Assembly (NCBI GenBank): GCA_025677825.1
Contig: JAIXMO010000002.1
Location: 186,001-250,000, forward strand
Length of the DNA: 64,000 nucleotides
Source of the DNA: Helicostylum pulchrum
Taxonomy: Eukaryota; Mucoromycota; Mucoromycetes; Mucorales; Mucoraceae
Direction of reading: 5' to 3'
Shown here: positions 44,784 through 57,730 of the stretch, one piece after another
How positions within the stretch are numbered: position 1 is the stretch's first letter
How the letters are laid out: every line of letters begins with the position of its first letter
Made by a program: the position numbers and the translations under genes
The notes under the pieces: model-generated
Database searches by the model: none
Told to the model about the DNA's origin: nothing
What the model saw: only the letters and a program-made list of their open reading frames with translations

Positions 44784-47700
44784 ATGTCTAACGAGTTGCA
44801 GCTACTAGGTAAACTTTCATAAAGTTTACCATTAATATACACATGTACTAAAATAAAAAGTATATAGAAAATGTCGAGCTAAAACTGGCAATGTGCAATA
44901 CGGATGCACAGTTAGAAAAGACCATTCAAGTCTTTCTTCCACCTGTCTTGCTCAAGTTAGCAAGTACCAATGCAGACTCCAAAAAGAAAGTTATGGAAAT
45001 CCTCTCTCATATCAATAAACGAGTAAAAGCCAACACTTCAATCAAGTTACCTTTTGAAGCTCTTTTAAGTCAATTTATTGATGACAAGGTCTCGGTATTT
45101 GTCAAAAACTTTACTTTAATCTACCTTGAAATGAGTGCGCTTCGTTTAACTCCTGAAGAAACCGCAAATCATTTACCTCAATTCTTGAAAGGAATTAGTC
45201 TTCGACCTTTACAGCAAAGAATTGCCTTACTTCATATTGTTTTGCCCGTAAATATTTTATCTTGTTTTTTTTTTTTTGCATAAAAAACCTGAATTAAGCT
45301 TTTTTTATATATTTTCAGGTACTGTCAAAATGGAAAATGGATCACGGTGAACAATTAACTGCTAGAGATAATGTATTTCACTTTAACGAAAATCCAAAAG
45401 ATGTTGCTGTTATTACTAGTTTCTTTTTGGACGTCATGTTGTATCAACCCTTGACAGCTAGAGAAATTGCTGATACTGAGACACCACCAAAGTATCCTGG
45501 ACTTAGTCCAATGGCCGTAGACGAAGTGACCAATAAAGGAAAAATTGAATGGACAACATCAAAGTTAAAAGATGCTAAACTGGGCATCATGAACTTTATT
45601 TTGACTCCCATCTTTACCGATACTGAACGATTACCACTTCTTGTCGCTGGTGTATGTGATCCTAACCATCAAGTCACCTCTGCTTGTGAGGACGGTATGC
45701 GTAGATGGACAGGTAATGTCGATTATGAAGATACAACTACCATTCATTCCCTCTATAAGTTATATTTGGGGTCAAAGCCTACTGCTCGATTGGGTAATAG
45801 GGATGGCAGATCTCAAGCTCCTAACTCAGTTAAACTTCGTGTGCTTCAGTACCTTAGTAAATCTATTATTGCTACTAATATGGTATCCCCTATGATTCAA
45901 GTTATCTTTGATGGTATCTATGGTGAATCTACTACAGTTAAACTTCAAAGAGCCGCTATTTCATTTTTACAATGGTGTGCTCGTATGGTATGTTTTTTTT
46001 TTTTTTTTTTTGCGTGCTTAGCGTTTGATTTATTAACGAGCGATCAAATAATAGAGTAATGAATCCAGTATTGGACCTGTTGCACCTGTCATCATTTCCG
46101 GTTTGTTAAAGTATATTAACGAAAACGATGATACTCAAGGGTTTGATGCTGATAGTATCAAGGGATATGCCTACGTCGCATGTGGTCTTGTAGCAAAGAA
46201 AGGTAATAGGAGTACATATATATATGTATATATATATTTTTTTATGCTAAATTTTTTGCTGTGCCTAGTTCCCAAGGTTGGATTAGAAGATACTCATATG
46301 CTTGCTTTATTCTTTGATAACCTCGAATTGGAACACAAGAACGTTAGAACCTATGTTCAAGACGCTCTGTCTTCCATGATTGAAATCTATGTTAATATAT
46401 CTGCTGATTCTCCTATTTATAATGATCTTCAAGCCATTATTTTAAAAGCTGTACAAAAGGTACCCTAAAAACCTATACATATTTGCTGATTTCATTAACT
46501 GTATAATGTGTAGCCTGATTCTTATTCTCGTTATATGGCTTTAAGATACGCTAATGCCATCTACCCATTCTCTTGTGTTTTTGCTCGTTACGTATGTCTT
46601 TTAGGCAGCTCCTCCTCTGTTGTCAAACTTGATGTTAAGGAAGAAGCCAAACGTGGACTAAAGCCTTTTGTACGTAACAGATACGGTCTTGTTGAAAATG
46701 TCGATGTGATCTCTCCAAATGAATTACCTCAGTTCTCTGAACTTGTTAATTATATCTATGATCATCGACCTGACCAAGAATTTACAATCTCTTCCAAAAC
46801 ACCTACTATTAAAGGATACCCCGTGGAAGTGTATTCCGAAATTCTGGATTTTTTGAGAATGATTTGGATCTTGCAAGTAAATCCTACGAATATTTTGATC
46901 GACCAGTATGTAGGTGATAAGGTTGAAAGTAGTATGGCTGAAGATCCAGTTACTATGAATAATTTTAAACAGAGTATTTCTGAGTTGTGGCTTCGTGGAG
47001 ATGCAAATGAAAAACAAGTGGTTCAGTACTGGCTTGAGTTTGTTGAGCAAGGTTTAAACCCTGAGCTTAAAGGTAACATATATAAAGTGCAAAAAAAGAG
47101 AGATGTACTAACTTTTTTTTAAAAAATAATAATAATAGATCCTGTATTACTTGCTACCTCTGCTAAATGTTTATTAGAAATTATTTCTCTTGGACCTTCA
47201 TCTATCGCCACAACCTTCAAGGACCGTCTCGACTTTTTCCAATCACTTTCACTCTCTGATAAATTAGAAACACGTACCTTGGTATCACATATCTTTGGTA
47301 TTATTGCCAGCAGTGAAAATATCCCCGAATCAGATATTGAGGCCAGACTCGATACATTCTGTACAATTTTGGAAACCCCTGAGGGACCTAAAGTAAAGCA
47401 ACAAGCATTAGATCAACGTCACGGTGCAGCTTTATCCGTCGGTTACCTTGTTGGCCGTTGTCATTACCGTCTTCGCCACATTTCCGAGGCTATTTTGAAC
47501 CGATGCGCTACCAACTTGGTTAAGCTTTTAGATGGTGCACCTACATCTCATTTTTATTTACTCGCTAATGCTGCGTGTCAATCGCTCGCTGAAATAGGTC
47601 GCTCTAAAGTATTGCCGTTTGCTATTGCTGCTAGTACCGAAAAGAGCCAAAATGATATGGATATTGGAATTTCAATGCAAGATGTGATTGAAAAATTAGC

Positions 47701-50700
47701 TCATCTTGCTAAAAATTGTAAGGATGCCAAGGTGCAAGAAAAGGCTACGTTAACTCTAGGTCATTTAACCATTCCCCTCGTCTCTGCGCCCGATACTTCG
47801 GCCTTGATCCAGTTGGTAGTAGATGCACTTTATGCTACTGCAGATACAAAGCAAGTAGAATTAAATTTTGCAAGTGGTGAGGCATGGTCCGCTTTAGCAT
47901 TTGGCTGGGAATCTCAAGCAATGCAAAAGTACAAGGATATTAGCGAGATGCCAGTATTGGCACAATTAAAGGCCTCTTCTAGTTCAAATCAACAAGGATT
48001 GATTGAAAAGATGATTCGTACGTATGTTACCAGCAGCAAATCTTGGTACAGAAAGGCAGCTTGTATTTGGTTACTTTCTTTACTCAAGTTTGGTAAAGAC
48101 CATGAATTGATCAAGAAGAATTTAAGTAATATGCATGCTTCTTTCTCTCGTCTTTTATCTGATAAGGATGATTTTACACAAGAGTGTGCTTCCAAGGGGT
48201 TAGGTCTTGTATACGAGTACGGTGATGCTAAAATTAAAGAAGACATGTTGTATTCACTTGTCGGTACATTTACTGAAGGTAGATCTATCCAAGCTCAATC
48301 CGTTACCGATAATACCGTCTTGTTCGAAGAAGGTGCGTTAGGTGAAACGCCTGACGGTAACTCCATTACCACTTACAAAGAGCTCTGTTCGCTTGCTTCT
48401 GAATTAAACCAACCTGATTTAATCTATAAATTTATGAACTTGGCAAACCATAACGCCATGTGGACTTCAAGAAGAGGTGCTGCATTTGGGTTCCAAAATT
48501 TGATGGCTTTAGCAGAAAAGGAAATGGAACCTTATCTTCCTCGTTTAATTCCCAAATTATACAGATACCAATTTGATCCTAACCCTCGTGTCAATCAAAC
48601 CATGAAATCTATTTGGAAATCACTTGTCAAAGACAATCAAAAGACAGTGGATACTTATTTTAATCAGATTACGGATGATTTGTTGATTGGCTTGGGTAAC
48701 AGACAGTGGCGTATTCGTGAAGCTTCTTGTGCAGCTATTACAGATTTGGTACATGGAAGACAGTTGGCTCAGATAGAACCGTACCTTGAAAAGTTATGGG
48801 AAATGTGTTTCAGAGCTTTGGATGATATCAAGGATTCAGTACGTCAAGCTGCTACACAGACTTGCAGGTCCTTGACTAAATTGACAGTCCATTATTGTGA
48901 TCCTACTATGGTTGCTATTGCAGATGGTAGAAAAGTCATGGATATCGTGATGCCTTTCTTGTTGCAAAAGGGATTGATATCTGATGCAGAAGATGTTCGC
49001 AAGTTTAGTTTAGATGCTGTATTACGTGTTTGTAAAACAGGTGCTACTTTGTTAAAGAAATTCATTCCTGATCTTGTTGATACTTTACTTCAATCTCTTT
49101 CATGTAAGTATTTTTTATTGTTGCTGTTGATATTATTTTTGTGTATTCTAATATATTTTTTTGTATGTAGCTTTGGAACCTCAATCGATGAATTATTTAA
49201 GTTTCCATGTAGATAAATATAATATCTCACAAGAACAGTTAGATAATGCACGTCTTAGTGGAGCCAAGAATTCTCCAATGATGGAAGGTATTGAGCACTG
49301 TGTCAGTCAAATTGATGAAGAAGTCATGGAACAATTAACTCCCCGTATTCTTCAAATTGTCAGAAAAGGTACTGGTCTTCCTACCAAAGCTGGTTGTGCT
49401 CGTTTCATTGTCACTTTGGTTATGAACCGTAGAACCACTTTTGCACCTTTTGCTGATGCTTACTTGAAAGCCCTTAGTGGTACCATTCGCTCCAAGAACC
49501 CAGTGATCCGTAAATCCTATGCTACAGCTATCGGTTACGTATGTCAATTAGCTAGCTATGATCGATTAGTATCTGTTACCAAGCATTTAAAGAAACTTTA
49601 TATTGATGAAGAAGATGAAGATTCTAAAGCCGGTAGTGCAGTGACGATCGTTGAAATTACACGATTTGCCACCGACCGAGCCAACTCCATTGCAACTGTT
49701 ATAGTTCCCTTGATCTTTTTCGGTGAGCATGATCCAGAGGAAAACTTGAATAAACTTTGGAAACAAGCATGGGAGAATTTAACATCAGGTACACGTAGTA
49801 TGGTGACATTGTATGCAGACGAAATTTTAGAATTCGTACAACCTCTTTTGACATCTTCGTCTTGGAAGGTGAAACAAACTGCCGCTTTAACCATTGCTGA
49901 CATGTGCAAGTCGGCTGGTAAGGGTGTACAGGTACATGCTCGTAAATTATTACCTGTAATAGTTTCAACGTTGGCTACAAGGTCCTGGGATGGTAAAGAA
50001 AACGTGTTGGAGGCTTTTGTTCAACTTTGCATCTCGGTCAAAGATACACTTGCCAATGCCGATTGGGACCCTTCGTTAAAGGATGTGGTTGCCATCTTGG
50101 TACGTGAAGCAAAAAGAAAGAACAGAGTCTATCAAAGACATGCTTTAGTTTCTTTGGCTAGGTTTACAGATCAGTTTGCTGAAAAATTTGATTTGTTTGA
50201 CCAGGTCAATGGGTTCCTGACCGAGTTGTGTGAGATGGATGAAACTGAAGCTATGGAGGAGGAAGATAATGATAACGCTAAACCGTTATTGCTTATGATT
50301 AAGGCTAACGCGTTTAAGGCGATCGTGTCTGCATATAGACCTAAAATGTTTAATAATCAAGGTAAAATAGAGATAAACTAGTAATATGATCAATAATTAA
50401 TTTTGTGAAACCTACGTATTTTAGAAGTACATGCCGGTTCTTTAGTTGAAATGATTACAGGTTGCTTACGTGGTAATGTTTGGAACGTCCAATTAGCTAT
50501 TTTACAAAGCTTAAAAACATTTGTTGAATATTGTACGGTGGATAGTTTAAATGATGAAAAGGTGAGGAATTGTATTTTAAAGGCTAGTTTTGAAAGTTTG
50601 CAAGATATGAAGTATTCTGCTATTCGATCTGAAGCTGCAGATGTTTTGAACCAATTAAAGAAGACTGGTACAGGTACATTGAAACCAAGGGAGAAAAAAA

Positions 50701-50850
50701 GTTACGTTATATTTACACGCTTTTTTTTTTTTTGTAGTTAAAGGAGAAGTAAAGGTTCAGTTTGATCAAGAAGTTACAAAGTATTTGAAAAATGAACCTT
50801 CTTCTATGGTCCAAAGTAAATTACAACAATTGTTAGCATCAGATATTTAA
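44784..50850 (+). CDS. ECM29: Proteasome adaptor/scaffold Ecm29
   Basis: Ten exons, about 1829 residues in one frame: 44784-44808, 44868-45247, 45319-45987, 46055-46202, 46269-46459, 46514-47072, 47139-49103, 49171-50361, 50425-50673 and 50738-50850. The start MSNELQLL, then ENVELKLAMCNTDAQLEKTI and LPPVLLKLAST, is the conserved Ecm29 N terminus. The protein is built of HEAT-like repeats, for example KQQALDQRHGAALSVGYLVG, QLKASSSSNQQGLIEKMIR, WTSRRGAAFGFQNLMALAEK, RQWRIREASCAAITDLVHGR and SSWKVKQTAALTIADMCKSA. Length is close to yeast Ecm29 (1868). It tethers the 20S core to the 19S particle and links proteasomes to membranes and motors. The last intron (50674-50737) has its donor inside a Lys/Arg-rich reading frame that runs on to a false stop. 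Confidence 0.93.
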
Positions 50851-50976
50851 AATAAATGCAAAAACTTGAAATATCAAATTTATTTTTTTAAGGTTTGATA
50901 GTGATCATAAAAAAAAGGAGGGGGGGGGGGGAGAGGCGGGACATATATATACACAAAAATAAATTATAAGGGACAA
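50851..50976. other. Short convergent spacer with a poly-G tract
   Basis: 126 bases between the ECM29 and bHLH stops, with a run of about 12 G at 50919-50930. Such a G run is rare in this AT-rich DNA. Nothing else was seen. Confidence 0.6.
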
Positions 50977-51968
50977 TTAAAAGTCGTAATCTTCACCTTC
51001 AGAGCTCTAAACATATAAACGTTAGTTTTTTTTTATATAGCGATACACGAAATACTGTCTATAATTGTTTAGACTTACATCGTCATCGGGTCTAAATAAT
51101 AATTATATAAAAAAAAAGGAAAAATTTAGTCAAAAAGTCAAGCAGATAAAAAGATAATCACTTACATGTCTCCAAGCATCAATTGAAGTTCTCGAGCTCT
51201 TTCTTTTAGTTTTGTCTTTGAGTCAACCAACTGTCTCAAATGGTCTACAGCTATTTATAGAAAGAGAAATCAGATGAGTTTTGCTTATAATATATAAAAT
51301 GACGATGAAACAAACATTTTTGTAAAATTAAAGATTCACTTCGATGTCCACTACTTAGCGTGGGTACAACATCTACTAATTTTTCGAAACCAATACGAAT
51401 ATTAGCTCTTCTTTTTTGTTCGGAAGCAATATGGTTAGCTTTTTTTTGACGATCAGTTAGTAATTCATGAGGCATTTTCTTTGTACTAGACTTTTTGGTC
51501 TTTTTAAGCTCATCACTGGAAGAAGTATGGGTACTAGAGGATGATGTAGGTGAATAAGGTGTCATACGTTTAGGATACTTTTTTTTAGTGGGTTTATTGT
51601 TGTCGGATAAAACAAGTGTGTTGATGTGAATGCTGTTATGAAAGAACGGTGCGGGTGTGGCATCCGCTGTTGTACCTAGTTGGTATGGTGAGGACAAAAG
51701 GATTGGCGTGGGTCGATTGGTATTGCTTAAAGATGCTGGTGATTTTTTTATAAGTACGCTATTAATCAAAAACTCGATTTATGTATAATAAGTTACCATT
51801 GGCGCCGGGCTCTGATTCTAGCCCGTCTAAAAATCTATGTAAACGCGATTGTTCCATGTCTGAAAATAAAGAGTTATCATTGAATGTTTCTAAAAAAAAA
51901 AGGTTATGATATATTCACATGTTAATGCGCGGCTTTTTTATTTTAATAAACTTACTAGAGGATCCCAT
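50977..51968 (-). CDS. bHLH transcription factor
   Basis: Six exons on the minus strand: 51956-51968, 51797-51889, 51316-51735, about 51167-51250, 51079-51091 and 50977-51006, in frame for about 217 residues. Exon 1 is MGSS plus one base. After a Ser/Pro-rich N terminus, a basic helix-loop-helix follows: LLTDRQKKANHIASEQKRRA, then IRIGFEKLVDVVPTL. Helix 2 crosses into exon 4 (SLILQKSVDHLRQLVDSKTK and LKERARELQLMLGD), with heptad leucines suggesting a zipper. The His-Glu-Arg pattern of the basic region (H...E..RR) predicts E-box binding. It resembles fungal Ino4/MLX-like factors. A second acceptor (AATAG near 51775) in the second intron would cause an early stop. The C terminus is acidic (DDDSSEGEDYDF). 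Confidence 0.82.
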
Positions 51969-52076
51969 AATGTAAGAAGGTAAAAGAAGAATGAAAAATG
52001 AATGAATGAAAAAAAAAGAAAAAGAGAAAGAAAGAACTAAGCAACTGAACACAAAACGTGGGGAAGGAATAGAAAA

Positions 52077-52101
52077 GAGAGAGAGAGAGAGAGAGAGAGA
52101 G
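52077..52101. repeat. (GA)n microsatellite
   Basis: About 12 perfect GA units in the presumed promoter between the bHLH start and the CorA gene's 3' end. Confidence 0.9.
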
Positions 52102-52472
52102 GACCATCATGCTTGTGAATCAACAAAATGTACCTTGCATGTTACACGGCGTCCTTTAACTTGTGGTTACACCTTGTTTAAAAGACAAACTAAAAAATAA
52201 AGGACGAAAAGAAATAATCTAATCTTTTCTGCTCTTGTTTTATTTATCAATTAATGATTTGTGTGTGTGTACAAATAAAAATGAGAGATCTACGGAAGGA
52301 GTTATATTTTTTTATTATTTTATTAAGCTATTTTTTCTTGTGTTCCAGTAACGAGTTTTTTTTTTAAAAAAAACAAGTAAATTAAACGTGGTGGTACAAA
52401 AAAAGGAAGATGCAGTTAAAACTATACTTTTTAGAATTACATTAAATACAAACAAAAACAAGGGTTTCGTAT

Positions 52473-54332
52473 TTACAAAAAGCCTGTTCTTTTTCCAATA
52501 GCTACCATAGCTACGACATACAAGCACATACCCATAACAATCCAAAAGAAAAATGATAAATCGTTTTGATCTTGACCTGGTACATGAACGTTCATACCAA
52601 ATAAACTACCGATTAAATTCTATACAAAATATATATGTCAGTAAAATGATGATATGCTCATTTTTTTTTTGAAAAAAAAATAACATACCAAAGGAACAAC
52701 GACTGTAGCAAAGAAAGTCAATCTATTAATAACACCGTTTGTAGTGTTACCGGCTTGAGATAATTCAATTGAAATTTGACCCAGGTAATTTCTATGAGCA
52801 CGACCAAGAATAAGATCATAATGGCTCACGTTTTGCAACATGGTAAGAATATGATCTAGATAATTAACTTAGTTTACTGCAATATGTATTCCAAAGAAAA
52901 ATATTTACCTTGAATATCTCCAAGATACAGAGTGACTTCGTGATGGACTTTTTCTTCATCTTGTTCAGAATATATATCATTACCGTTACTGTTGACATTA
53001 ACGTTACTGATACCATTACCGTTTACTGAAAGAGATTCCCGCATCATCATATTATTATACTGTGTCTCCTTGGCTTTATCTTCGTACCGTTTAATTAAAC
53101 TTTTTACAACATCAGCCTTGGGACCTAACAATCTTAATAACTGCATGACGGTCTTTCGACAACTACTAATTCGCCTCAGCATGTCGTTTTGTTCAGAGCT
53201 ATTTAATACAAGTACAAGGTCATCGATGGAATCTACCTCTAATTCAGTGTGTTGAATAAGAGGTGCAAAGCTATCGGTGATATTATCAATTAAAGCGTAA
53301 TTGATCCATTCTGGAGTCACTCTAATAAAATCTTTTAATTGATGAATACGACGACGTACGTTATGTGGATGAGGTAGGTCTTGGAATCGGAACTGCAAAA
53401 AAAAGAAGAAGGGGTTAAACGGCATTTTTTTTTTGTAGTTTGAAACTTACTGTCAAAACGCCATCTTTGAATACAATAATATAGAAACTAACAGCGTTAA
53501 GATATTCTTGACTAAGATAATCGTGATTAAAACTACGGAAACTAATAAACATGTAATTTTGAAAGATTTCACATTTCTCTCGAGATTCTTGTGCTTGAAT
53601 ATCTTCAGTTGTAAGAGGATGAATACGAAAGATCTATACATGTATAGTATTAGTTTTAACCTGGGAAGCGGTTGCCTTTTTTTTTTTTTGTGATACTTTA
53701 CTTTACTAATAGCACGCATTTCCTCATTTGTAGGCGCAAGAATATCGATCCACCAACTTGAAGTCTCTACTAACAGATCTGCTACAGTTTTATCTTGAAC
53801 TTGTTTCTCTTGTGAATTCATTTCTAACAACTCTTTAAATGAACGATTCTTTAATGATCCTAGATCAGCTGAATAAAAAGTGTATCTATCTATATTCTTA
53901 TTGACTTCAGGTTCCTATTTTTTTTTTTGATTTTTTTTTTTTAATAAAAAGAGTAAAATTTTGTTTCAAGGGTACACTGACTTTAACAAAATCACCATAA
54001 AGACTATATCTTCTAGAAATTGAAGGTTTTTCACTGTTTTCAAGAAGATCATTTAGCCTCGCAGTTAATTGATGCTCTGATTCGTACTCGGGATCTACTA
54101 CTTCGTCATCTTTTTTAATATAAGCCTTCAAGACATCGAGTTCAACAGTTGGATGTTGATCGAGTAATTGAGGTTCGTAAGGGTAACAGACATCTACTTC
54201 TGTAGAGCCCTTTCGTTGCTTATTATCGAGTGAAGAAAACTGAGGGGGTGCTACCGTCTCCGGTTCCATATCTAAAACGTATTCACCTGAGCGAGTCGTA
54301 AAAGTTCTTGCATGGTAGGTTTCATCCTCCAT
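52473..54332 (-). CDS. CorA-type magnesium transporter (Alr1/Mnr2 family)
   Basis: Six exons on the minus strand: 53982-54332, 53702-53914, 53451-53633, 52909-53392, 52689-52855 and 52473-52619, in frame for about 514 residues. The cytosolic N-terminal domain includes SSWWIDILAPTNEEMRAISK and IFRIHPLTTEDIQAQESREK, the typical HPLTxEDI of CorA. FRFQDLPHPHNVRRRIHQLK leads to the long stalk helix, which holds an insertion rich in Asn/Ser. Two membrane helices end the protein: INRLTFFATVVVPLNLIGSL, then FGMNVHVPGQ with the GMN selectivity motif, and FFFWIVMGMCLYVVAMVAIG. The GMNVxVPGQ form is that of fungal Alr1/Alr2/Mnr2, at the plasma membrane or vacuole. Which of these it is cannot be decided here. 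The first donor is GTCAGT, slightly unusual. Confidence 0.92.
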
Positions 54333-55229
54333 CCTGTAAAATTTTAAAAAGTTTTTTTTTTTTACAAGGTAAATGGGTATATTGACATTTAAAAGCAAAT
54401 AAAAATGTTGAAAGAAAAAAAAAAAAGGGAATATTCAAACCTAAAACTTTTTTAATACAAAAAAAAAAGGCTTCATACGGAGCTTTAAACACGATCTCGT
54501 GTAATGGTTTCGAGAGAAAACGTTAAACTGTAAGTCAAAAAGAGTAAATTTAATTGTATATTTCTCCTACTGCTTACATGTTTGTGCATATCGTAAGCAA
54601 TCGCCTTTGTTTAACATGAATCCGAGTTTACGTTTATTGATAAATAAGGAAAGTTTTCTTTTTTTTTAAAAAAAAAAACTGGGCATTGTAGTTCTAGTTA
54701 TTAGCACAATTTGACTGATATATCGTATTAGTGTCACAAGCGGTATATTTATGCAATACTTGTTATAAAACCAACTAACTATAAAAGCAGTAATTATTAA
54801 GTCTATCGAGTAATAACAAGAAAATTTCCGGATTTAATTTCTTTCGTTGTCCTTTCCTTCGATTACTTCGTTTATCACGGTACACCTATTATATAAGCTT
54901 CAGGTACCAAAACTAAGTACTTGGTTATGAACCTGCCAAATTCCGCCTAATTTATACCTATAACCCTCCTTTTTTCGTATTTTTTTTAACAAAAAAAAAA
55001 TGGAGGGAGTTCTTGATACACGGTCGATCCAAAAAAGAGCTTACTTTTTCCACATAAAAAGGAACCATGTATAATAAAAATGATTAACTAACGTATGTGA
55101 AACAAATAGTAAATATATCACATCAGTAAATAGACGCCCTATTTTATCATCCTTTTTATGGCCGATTTTTTTTTTTCAACTGGTGTCTTTTTTCTTCTTT
55201 CTTCTTCACTTATTACTTTGATTTTTGTT
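54333..55229. other. Intergenic, promoter of the CorA gene and unassigned DNA
   Basis: AT-rich with homopolymer runs and no coding-like frame. The part next to 54332 contains a TTTACAG acceptor-like site 2 bases before the ATG, so a 5' UTR intron is possible. Confidence 0.4.
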
Positions 55230-55697
55230 TTCATGTTTCATTTGTTCATGCTGCTGGAGGCAAAATTAGACTTTGGACTCTGAATCTTGCTGCTTCCAAA
55301 CTGTATGTCTTAAATCGCCAAAGAAGTTGTCAAGTTCCCAGTACCCATGTAAACAACAAAATTAAGGTAGTAGATGTTATAAATATGATGTGGGAGTTAC
55401 AGGTACGATTTATATATGATGATAAGTTGCTGTATGTAGTTTTTCATTCTTTTTTTCCTTTGTCAGAAAGTGGTAGCTGAGTCTTCTGCGTTGTTAAAGT
55501 CAATTGAAAAATCCCATGATGAAAATAAAATGATTGCCGGTAAAGCCAAACTAGAGACCTATCTTGAGGAGTCAGTTGATGTCAAGCTACCTTGGGGTTA
55601 TTTGTCTGATGTCGATGATATCAAGCTGTCAAGCTCGCCTTTTCGCCCATCCTCAGAGTGCTCTCACGATGAAGACCTTGGTGATACGTTGGTTTAA
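55230..55697 (+). CDS. Short hypothetical protein of a probable mucoralean repeat family
   Basis: Two exons can be joined: about 55230-55402 and 55468-55697, separated by a GTACGA...TTGTCAG intron. Exon 1 reads GGKIRLWTLNLAASKLYVLN, then a basic stretch with RSCQVPSTH, and ends in VVDVINMMWELQ. Exon 2 continues KVVAESSALLKSIEKSHDEN and ends in an acidic, Ser-rich tail with a stop at 55697. The 5' end is not defined: no good ATG lies in this frame, so the gene is either truncated or has further exons. The combination I-R-L-W-x-L...KLYVL...MMWEL recurs, to my recollection, in unannotated multi-copy mucoralean proteins. Function unknown. Confidence 0.45.
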
Positions 55698-55977
55698 ATA
55701 TTAAAAAATATATTCGAGTAAAGCAAATGTTGAATAAAAATTTTGTTCGAGGAATAAAGCAAAGGATACTTTGTATACTTGAATAAGGTTTATTGTATCA
55801 AAAATATGATGAATACTTTTAGCTATGGAGATGTATTTATCCGCTGTACTTCGGGCTTTGATTGAACAATAATTTGATACATCTTCCTTATCGTGGCGCT
55901 CTTTTAATATTAATTACTCAAGCCTCCATTTGCATTTTTTTTTTTATCTTTCTTAGCCTACAATGACCAATGACTTG

Positions 55978-56087
55978 AGGGAGCATGCGTTGCTCCCTGA
56001 CGAACCCGGCAAGCCTATCTAGAAACTTCGGAAGATAGGAACTCCCACGTCTGCTTAATCCTCTGAACTTGGAGTCTTTCCAGACTC
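55978..56087. ncRNA. Candidate structured RNA: three perfect hairpins
   Basis: Three perfect stem-loops follow each other in 110 bases. The first is AGGGAGCA/TGCTCCCT (8 bp, loop TGCGT, 55978-55998). The second is CCTATCT/AGATAGG (7 bp, 56014-56039), with an inner GAA/TTC pair. The third is GAGTCT/AGACTC (6 bp, loop TTCC, 56072-56087). The stretch is also more GC-rich than its surroundings and has no coding frame. I do not recognise a known RNA family and the strand is undetermined. It could also be part of a mobile element. Confidence 0.35.
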
Positions 56088-57730
56088 GACACTAGCTCTT
56101 CAGTTAATCTGATCGGTGGTTATTGGATTAATATTGTCTATTACATACATCTGACGAAACTTGTTTGGCTTTAAAAAAAAAACTCAAAATCAGGTAGCAA
56201 TATAATGTGTTAACTATTTTTTCTAATTGTTCAGTATCTGCAATTCTGTAGTGACAAGTTAGTTTCCTTCTCGCCTTTGCATAGCAATATCTTTTGTATT
56301 TAACTTCAACTACTGCAATACTGATCTTACTTTCTGTATGGCTTCCGCCACTCTTAATTGTCTTGAGAATACTCGTTTTGATGGTATATAATAAATAAAG
56401 TAATACACAAACAATGTTTTTTGACTATCGGAATAATCGGTATACTTGTTTTTAGGTGTGGTTCTAGCGTTTATAGTCTTCTCTAACTTATCCGCTCTAT
56501 CAGGAAGTTCAGAGGTCTGTCATATCGAGATCTAATGGTTGTTTACCAGAATATTGAGTAAATTACTCAAAGTTTCTGTGTTAGGGGATTGACTTCTTCC
56601 TAGTTCATGGCCTCATTTCTTTTCTCATCAACGATGTCTCCTTGACCATTTTTGAGCATAATTTTTCCAGTGATTGAATACATAATAAGAACTTTTTTAA
56701 CAAATAAGAGTAAAGGAGAAAAAGCCTTATCTGGAGTAACCGCAAATTGGTTAACAAACGGCGCGAATAGGATTTAATAAGTACGCGAATTGACGTAAAT
56801 TTATTTCCAAAATATTTAAAATCGCGCAGATTGGTACCGTGAGCACTGTAACTCATTTTGGTTCTTAATACAGAGTTTCTTTTTTTTTTCTCTGTAGTAG
56901 TTATTGTATTTCTAATTGGCTTCTAAAATAAAAGATGCAATATAGAGGCTTGTAACCTATAAATAAAGTGTGTAAACCAGTTAGATATGATCTTGTAAAA
57001 GAGTTTAAACAGTCTTTTAATTTTATAATCAAATTGATAGAACATATAAATGTGTAAAAAAGATTTAACAGATATGTTTACTTAGACGTGAAAAGCACAA
57101 CAAGAACAATTTCTTCACCGTTCCTTTCTCTAAGCTACTGCATTTATTACGGAACCTGCTAATTTAACAAGCTTCAGGCATTAAGCGTACCGGTCTGTCA
57201 AATCTTGCATGAATTATGCTCTCAAAAAAAAGTTAAATTTTTTATACGTGCTTACTAAAACTTCTTTTATTTTTAAAAAAAAAGCTGAATGGTAAAGGGT
57301 TACGAATAAGAGTCAAAAATAAAATGCGTATTTCTTTTTTCCTGACAAGCGTGATCTGGTCACACCTACTTATATAGTTTGGCAAATAGATCGATAAAGA
57401 TAAAAAAAATTGGTCTGTTCATGGAACGGAAATAAGGGACTGTACGACTATGCTAGAACACTATTTTCGAACGACCGGACCAACCAGAACGAAGCTAAGA
57501 ACGACTCATAAGTTTTGATTGGAGAGGAAGTAGCATTTACAAAGATGTGTCAACTAACTGAGAGATGGGATATCTATTGAAATGGAGCTCCAAAATCATT
57601 GATTTTGATTTGATTGGATTTTACCCACTTTGACCATTTTTCTTTTTTTTCCCTTTCAGATACAAATTAGCTTTATCTTTTTTTTTTTTTCTTTACAAAA
57701 AAAAAATCTTTTCAAAAAAAAAACAAGTAA
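56088..57730. other. Intergenic, one orphan frame
   Basis: AT-rich region with a minus-strand frame at 56605-56856 (83 residues, MSYSAHGTNLRDFKYFGNKF..., then Leu/Arg/Lys-rich). It starts at a good ATG but resembles nothing I know. The last 300 bases, with T and A runs, are probably the promoter of the arrestin-like gene. Confidence 0.35.

Noticed and set aside
55990..56030. Hammerhead ribozyme core (CTGACGA followed by GAAAC)
   Set aside because: Both core words occur in the right order, but the sequence between them cannot form a proper stem II and no NUH cleavage triplet lies next to stem I.
56014..56045. Similarity to an FRT recombination site (TCTAGAAA, then ATAGGAAC)
   Set aside because: Spacing and inverted 13-base arms do not match; it is better explained as a hairpin.
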